The translations under genes and the position numbers were made by a program. The notes under the pieces were generated by a model. That model was not told where the DNA came from. It saw only the letters and a program-made list of their open reading frames with translations, and made no database searches. From 13-2-20CM-66-19 sp036273735 (GTDB taxonomy: Bacteria; Pseudomonadota; Gammaproteobacteria; Steroidobacterales; Steroidobacteraceae), in contig DASUHA010000129.1 of assembly GCA_036273735.1 (NCBI GenBank), forward strand, positions 1 to 8,431: a stretch of DNA of 8,431 nucleotides. Reading direction: 5' to 3'. This document shows, piece after piece, positions 5,794-8,431 of this stretch. Each line of letters begins with the position of its first letter. The first letter of the stretch is position 1.

Positions 5794-6993
5794 ATGACTC
5801 AAGAATCTGCCGGTCCTCCAGGCTCCGTCCGACGGCCCCGCATCGCGTCCATCGATCTCGCGCGCGGACTGATCATGGTGATCATGGCGCTCGATCACTC
5901 GCACGATTTCTTCGGTAACTTTGCCGCCAACCCGACCGACCTCGCGACCACTACGGTAGGACTGTTCTTCACGCGCTGGGTCACGCACATCTGCGCGCCC
6001 ACGTTTTTCCTGCTGACCGGCACCGGCGCCTATCTCACCCTCGGGCGGATGTCGAAGCGCGAGCTCGCACGCTATCTCGTCAGTCGCGGACTCTGGCTCA
6101 TCTTTCTCGAGCTCGTGGTCATGCGCTTCGCGCTGCAGTTCAATTTCGACTATCAGGTCACGATCGTCACTGTGCTGTGGGCGTTGGGCTGGGCGATGAT
6201 CATTTTGGCAGGGCTCATCTGGCTGCCCATGTGGGCAATCGGTGCCTTCGGGGCGGCGCTGGTGCTGGGTCACGATGTCCTGGATGGTGTTCAAGCGAGC
6301 TCATTCGGCGCATTCGAGCCGCTATGGCTCCTGCTGCACCAGCCCGGAGTCATCTACAACAACGGCCACTCGACGGTGCTGGTTGCCTATGTGCTGATCC
6401 CATGGACAGGGGTCACGGCACTTGGCTACGTACTGGGAACGACTTACGGCTGGGAAGCAGCAGCGCGCCAGCGCCTCCTTTCATGGCTGGGCGTGGGGCT
6501 CATCGTCGGGTTCCTCGTCCTGCGCTTCGTCAATGTGTACGGGGATCCGGCTCTCTGGTCCCGGCAAAAAACTCCCCTGTGGACGCTGCTCTCCTTCCTC
6601 AATACCAGCAAATACCCGCCGTCATTGCTGTTCCTGTTGATGACGATCGGCCCCGCGCTCCTCCTGCTCCGCGCGTTCGAGGCGGGGATTCCCCGCCTGC
6701 TGCGTCCGGTCCACACGATCGGCAAGGTGCCGCTCTTCTTCTTCGTGCTGCACTTTTATCTCATCCACCTCCTCGCGGTGGGGGTGAGCTGGGCACGCTA
6801 CGGAACGGTGCGGGAGGTGTTCGAGTCGCCCGACCTGGCGCACTTTCCTTTCGCTGCGCCCCCGGGGTGGGATCTCGGGCTGCCGCTCGTATTCGGAGTC
6901 TGGGCGCTGGTGCTGGTCCTGCTGTACCCGCTCTGCCGGTGGTATGCCGGCGTGCGGCAGCGCCGGCACGTATGGTGGCTGAGCTACCTGTGA
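5794..6993 (+). CDS. DUF1624/COG3503 multi-pass membrane protein (heparan-alpha-glucosaminide N-acetyltransferase-like)
   Basis: The 399-aa hydrophobic protein has about nine to eleven predicted membrane segments. The N-terminal signature (17-40) reads IASIDLARGLIMVIMALDHSHDFF, stated here as a motif with D21, R24, D34, H35, H37 and D38 as key residues, and is typical of the HGSNAT_cat (PF07786/DUF1624) family. The block NTSKYPPSLLFLLMTIGP and the HTIGKVPLFFFVLHFYLIH stretch near the C-terminus are also family-typical. Eukaryotic relatives move an acetyl group across a membrane onto a sugar amine; for bacterial members the substrate is unknown, and acyl transfer in the cell envelope is only inferred. 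ATG 5794 is chosen because the conserved part begins soon after it; the upstream GTG at 5746 would add 16 residues of no family character. The Shine-Dalgarno is weak. It is divergent from coq7 and upstream of rplM, with no evident functional link. Confidence 0.88.
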   Translation: MTQESAGPPGSVRRPRIASIDLARGLIMVIMALDHSHDFFGNFAANPTDLATTTVGLFFTRWVTHICAPTFFLLTGTGAYLTLGRMSKRELARYLVSRGLWLIFLELVVMRFALQFNFDYQVTIVTVLWALGWAMIILAGLIWLPMWAIGAFGAALVLGHDVLDGVQASSFGAFEPLWLLLHQPGVIYNNGHSTVLVAYVLIPWTGVTALGYVLGTTYGWEAAARQRLLSWLGVGLIVGFLVLRFVNVYGDPALWSRQKTPLWTLLSFLNTSKYPPSLLFLLMTIGPALLLLRAFEAGIPRLLRPVHTIGKVPLFFFVLHFYLIHLLAVGVSWARYGTVREVFESPDLAHFPFAAPPGWDLGLPLVFGVWALVLVLLYPLCRWYAGVRQRRHVWWLSYL

Positions 6994-7040
6994 GCTTCCG
7001 TGCTGTCCCGGCGGTGGCTAAGGGCTCTGCCAGGGCGGTT

Positions 7041-7069
7041 TTGCAATCAAAGAGCCGCTTCAGTAGACT
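7041..7069 (+). promoter_or_regulatory. Probable sigma70 promoter of rplM-rpsI
   Basis: TTGCAA (7041-7046) and TAGACT (7064-7069) have a 17-bp spacer; each matches consensus in 4 of 6 positions. Transcription would begin near 7076, giving a structured leader of about 170 nt before the rplM ATG. Confidence 0.55.
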
Positions 7070-7087
7070 TGCCGGCCCTTATTTGAG

Positions 7088-7120
7088 GCGCTGGATCCGG
7101 GCTCCTGCCCGGCCCAGCGC
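7088..7120 (+). promoter_or_regulatory. rplM leader hairpin I
   Basis: GCGCTGG (7088-7094) pairs with CCAGCGC (7114-7120), and CCGGGC (7097-7102) with GCCCGG (7107-7112), closing a TCCT loop, with a small 2/1 internal bulge. This gives 13 GC-rich pairs. No U-run follows on the plus strand, so it is not a classical terminator. Confidence 0.6.
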
Positions 7121-7156
7121 GCATTGAGCAAAAAAGCGTGGTTTTTTGCTCAATGC
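7121..7156 (+). promoter_or_regulatory. rplM leader hairpin II, perfect 15-bp inverted repeat
   Basis: GCATTGAGCAAAAAA (7121-7135) pairs perfectly with TTTTTTGCTCAATGC (7142-7156) around the loop GCGTGG. The A/T runs lie next to the loop and the mixed part at the base, the reverse of a terminator, so it probably acts as leader RNA structure or is a small repeat element. It starts the base after hairpin I ends and lies about 90 nt before the rplM ATG. Further small hairpins follow (7157-7170 region; GCACA-TCC-TGTGC at 7178-7190). Confidence 0.6.
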
Positions 7157-7246
7157 CCGCCACCTGCGGGCGGCGGGGCACATCCTGTGCCTGTGCAGCT
7201 TTAGTGTTTATTCGTGGGCCGCGTGAGGCGGCTCGTTGAGGCTCAT

Positions 7247-7675
7247 ATGAAGACGGTTTTCGCCAATTCCGGTACGGTCCGGGGCGACTGGTTCGTGGTC
7301 GATGCGACCGACAAGACGCTCGGGCGCCTCGCTACTCAGATCGCACATCGACTCAAGGGCAAGCACAAGGCCGACTACAGCCCCCATGTCGACATGGGCG
7401 ACCATATCGTGGTGCTCAATGCCGGCAAGGTGCGCGTCACCGGCCGCAAGCTCACCGACAAGATCTACTATCACCATACCGGCCACATCGGCGGCATCAA
7501 ATCGATCGCCCTGCAGAAGCTCCTCGATGAGCATCCGGAGCGGGCGATCCAGTTTGCCGTCAAGGGCATGCTGCCGAAGAACCCGCTCGGCCGACGCATG
7601 TTCAGGAAGCTCCATGTATTCGCGGGCGGCGAGCACCCGCACCAGGCACAGCAGCCGCGGCCGCTCGAGATCTGA
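7247..7675 (+). CDS. rplM: 50S ribosomal protein L13
   Basis: The 142-aa protein is the same length as E. coli L13 and matches it along its length: VVDATDKTLGRLATQIA, LKGKHKADYSPHVD, VTGRKLTDKIYYHHTGHIGG, AVKGMLPKNPLGRRMFRKL and HPHQAQQPRPLEI. L13 is an early assembly protein of the large ribosomal subunit, binding 23S rRNA. ATG 7247 is chosen over the upstream in-frame GTG at 7214, because MKT is the conserved N-terminus and GAGG lies 5 nt upstream. It forms the usual operon with rpsI, 12 nt downstream. In E. coli L13 represses its own operon through the leader; the long structured leader here fits a similar control, though this is inferred. Confidence 0.98.
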   Translation: MKTVFANSGTVRGDWFVVDATDKTLGRLATQIAHRLKGKHKADYSPHVDMGDHIVVLNAGKVRVTGRKLTDKIYYHHTGHIGGIKSIALQKLLDEHPERAIQFAVKGMLPKNPLGRRMFRKLHVFAGGEHPHQAQQPRPLEI

Positions 7676-7687
7676 GGAATCGCACTG

Positions 7688-8083
7688 ATGGCAACGCAGC
7701 AAACGAACTACGGCACCGGCCGGCGCAAGACCGCCACCGCACGTGTTTATCTCCGTCCGGGCAGCGGCCGCATCACGGTCAATGACCGCCCCCTCGATGA
7801 GTTCTTCGGACGGGAGACGGGCCGCATGATCGTGCGTCAACCGCTCGAGGCGCTGCAGCTCGGCAGCCGTTTCGACATCAGCGTGACCGTGGACGGCGGC
7901 GGCATCACCGGCCAGGCCGGCGCCATACGCCTCGGGCTCACCCGCGCACTCCTCGAGTACGACGACACCCTGCGCAAGCAGCTGCGTGATGCGGGCTTCG
8001 TCACCCGCGACGCCCGCGAAGTCGAGCGCAAGAAAGTCGGTCGCCGCAAGGCCCGCCGCAGCGGACAGTACTCGAAGCGCTAG
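7688..8083 (+). CDS. rpsI: 30S ribosomal protein S9
   Basis: The 131-aa protein (E. coli S9: 130 aa) shows the family blocks GTGRRKTATARVYLRPGSG, the ITVNDRPLDEFFGRET region, GGGITGQAGAIRLGLTRAL, RDAREVERKKVGRRKARR and the C-terminal QYSKR, whose last Arg reaches the P-site tRNA in known ribosomes. GAGGAA (7674-7679) overlaps the rplM stop and lies 8 nt before the ATG, as expected for coupled translation. No terminator is visible between rpsI and the tRNA gene, so they may share a transcript. Confidence 0.98.
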   Translation: MATQQTNYGTGRRKTATARVYLRPGSGRITVNDRPLDEFFGRETGRMIVRQPLEALQLGSRFDISVTVDGGGITGQAGAIRLGLTRALLEYDDTLRKQLRDAGFVTRDAREVERKKVGRRKARRSGQYSKR

Positions 8084-8092
8084 CCGAGGCTC

Positions 8093-8121
8093 TTGCAGCA
8101 GGGGACGGTTCGGGCTTCAAT
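8093..8121 (+). promoter_or_regulatory. Possible promoter of tRNA-Gln
   Basis: TTGCAG (8093-8098) and TTCAAT (8116-8121) are spaced 17 bp apart, predicting a start near 8128, about 30 nt before the tRNA. The tRNA may also be reached by read-through from rpsI. Confidence 0.35.
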
Positions 8122-8158
8122 TCGGTGCAGACTTGGAGCCGGGCAGTCCCGCAGCATT

Positions 8159-8232
8159 TGGGGGATCGTCTAGTGGTAGGACAACGGACTCTGACTCCGT
8201 TTACCTAGGTTCGAATCCTAGTCCCCCAGCCA
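8159..8232 (+). tRNA. tRNA-Gln (anticodon CTG)
   Basis: The 74-nt cloverleaf, CCA included, has acceptor stem TGGGGGA/TCCCCCA, D arm GTC...GAC, anticodon stem ACGGA/TCCGT closing the loop CTCTGAC (anticodon CTG, reading CAG), T arm CTAGG/CCTAG with TTCGAAT, discriminator G and an encoded CCA. The weak U1-A72 pair and G73 are glutaminyl-tRNA synthetase identity features in E. coli. The encoded CCA is also the first part of the terminator stem. Confidence 0.97.
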
Positions 8233-8275
8233 AAAACACCGAGGCCCGCCAACTGGCGGGCCTTCGTGTTTTTGG
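8230..8275 (+). terminator. Terminator of tRNA-Gln / rplM operon
   Basis: A 22-bp inverted repeat (8230-8251 with 8254-8275) has only two mismatches and a 2-nt centre. The inner 9 bp are all paired GGCCCGCCA/TGGCGGGCC, and the right arm carries TTTTT (8269-8273). It begins inside the tRNA CCA end. Its inner 20 nt equal the core of the CRP-gene terminator. Confidence 0.85.
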
Positions 8276-8292
8276 CGCGAGGACGAGGGACA

Positions 8293-8382
8293 CGAACCGT
8301 GAGGTTCGACAAAATCGTCGGGAGCGATTTTGGACGCCAAGCGTCCGCTTGGCGCCATCCCTGCGCCTCGGCCCTGCGGGCC
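8293..8382. repeat. Run of four small perfect hairpins (possible REP-like element)
   Basis: Four inverted repeats follow one another: CGAACC-GTGA-GGTTCG (8293-8308); CAAAATCG/CGATTTTG (8310-8332, 7-nt loop); CGCCAAGCG-TC-CGCTTGGCG (8335-8354); GGCCC-TGC-GGGCC (8370-8382). None has a following T-run. No convincing gene lies in 8276-8431. A dispersed palindromic element is possible, but no second copy is in the window. Confidence 0.45.
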
Positions 8383-8431
8383 CGCCCGGCTGCGCCAGGC
8401 GTTCTAATTTGCTCCATGCAAACTTTTTGTG

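Noticed and set aside
7023..7056. Possible terminator of the DUF1624 gene (GGCTCT...AGAGCC and CTGC/GCGG followed by TTTT)
   Set aside because: The stems are only 4-6 bp with a long or imperfect loop, and they overlap the probable rplM promoter. The signal is too weak to call.
6177..7127. 316-codon plus-strand open frame overlapping the DUF1624 gene and the rplM promoter
   Set aside because: It is Arg/Ala/Pro-rich out-of-frame translation of the membrane-protein gene and continues through the rplM promoter and leader.
8205..8417. Minus-strand 70-codon open frame over the tRNA-Gln 3' end
   Set aside because: Its C-terminus (WGTRIRT) is antisense tRNA sequence, a well-known source of spurious proteins; the rest covers the terminator and hairpins.
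8159..8431. Integration site of a mobile element at tRNA-Gln
   Set aside because: There is no direct repeat of the tRNA 3' end and no integrase in the window. The tRNA is intact and followed at once by its terminator.

Overview
The window is GC-rich chromosomal DNA from a gammaproteobacterium, probably of the Xanthomonadales/Nevskiales/Steroidobacterales type. This is inferred from a di-iron COQ7 ubiquinone hydroxylase next to a Vfr/Clp-like CRP regulator, an E. coli-like rplM-rpsI operon, a full-length PmbA, and a tRNA with an encoded CCA end. No transposase, integrase, CRISPR array or phage gene was seen, and the window is almost fully coding.

Layout: pmbA (29-1381, +) meets, tail to tail, a three-gene minus-strand operon (3979 down to 1350). 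In transcription order this operon encodes a small soluble histidine kinase, a double-RecA KaiC-like ATPase, and a stand-alone response-regulator receiver domain. The first junction is a 4-nt ATGA stop/start overlap and the second a 3-nt gap, and the last gene overlaps the end of pmbA by 32 bp. Upstream is a CRP/Vfr-type regulator (4811-4068, -) with its own promoter, a strong terminator, and an unusual C-terminal tail ending in nine aspartates. Behind it lies coq7 (5627-4959, -), whose promoter geometry predicts a leaderless mRNA. Divergent from coq7 is a DUF1624/COG3503 multi-pass membrane protein (5794-6993, +). After a structured 5' leader come rplM and rpsI (ribosomal proteins L13 and S9), then tRNA-Gln(CTG), then a strong terminator and a run of small hairpins up to the window edge.

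The most distinctive unit is the kinase/KaiC-like/receiver triad. The kinase has no sensor or membrane segment and the receiver has no output domain, so the KaiC-like ATPase between them is the natural candidate for the signal input or the target. In an ungapped by-eye alignment its second domain carries Ser-Ser where cyanobacterial KaiC carries the Ser431/Thr432 autophosphorylation pair. No kaiA or kaiB is visible. The other genes are conserved housekeeping or regulatory genes: PmbA in peptide maturation, COQ7 in ubiquinone synthesis, CRP in global cAMP-type regulation, and L13/S9/tRNA in translation.
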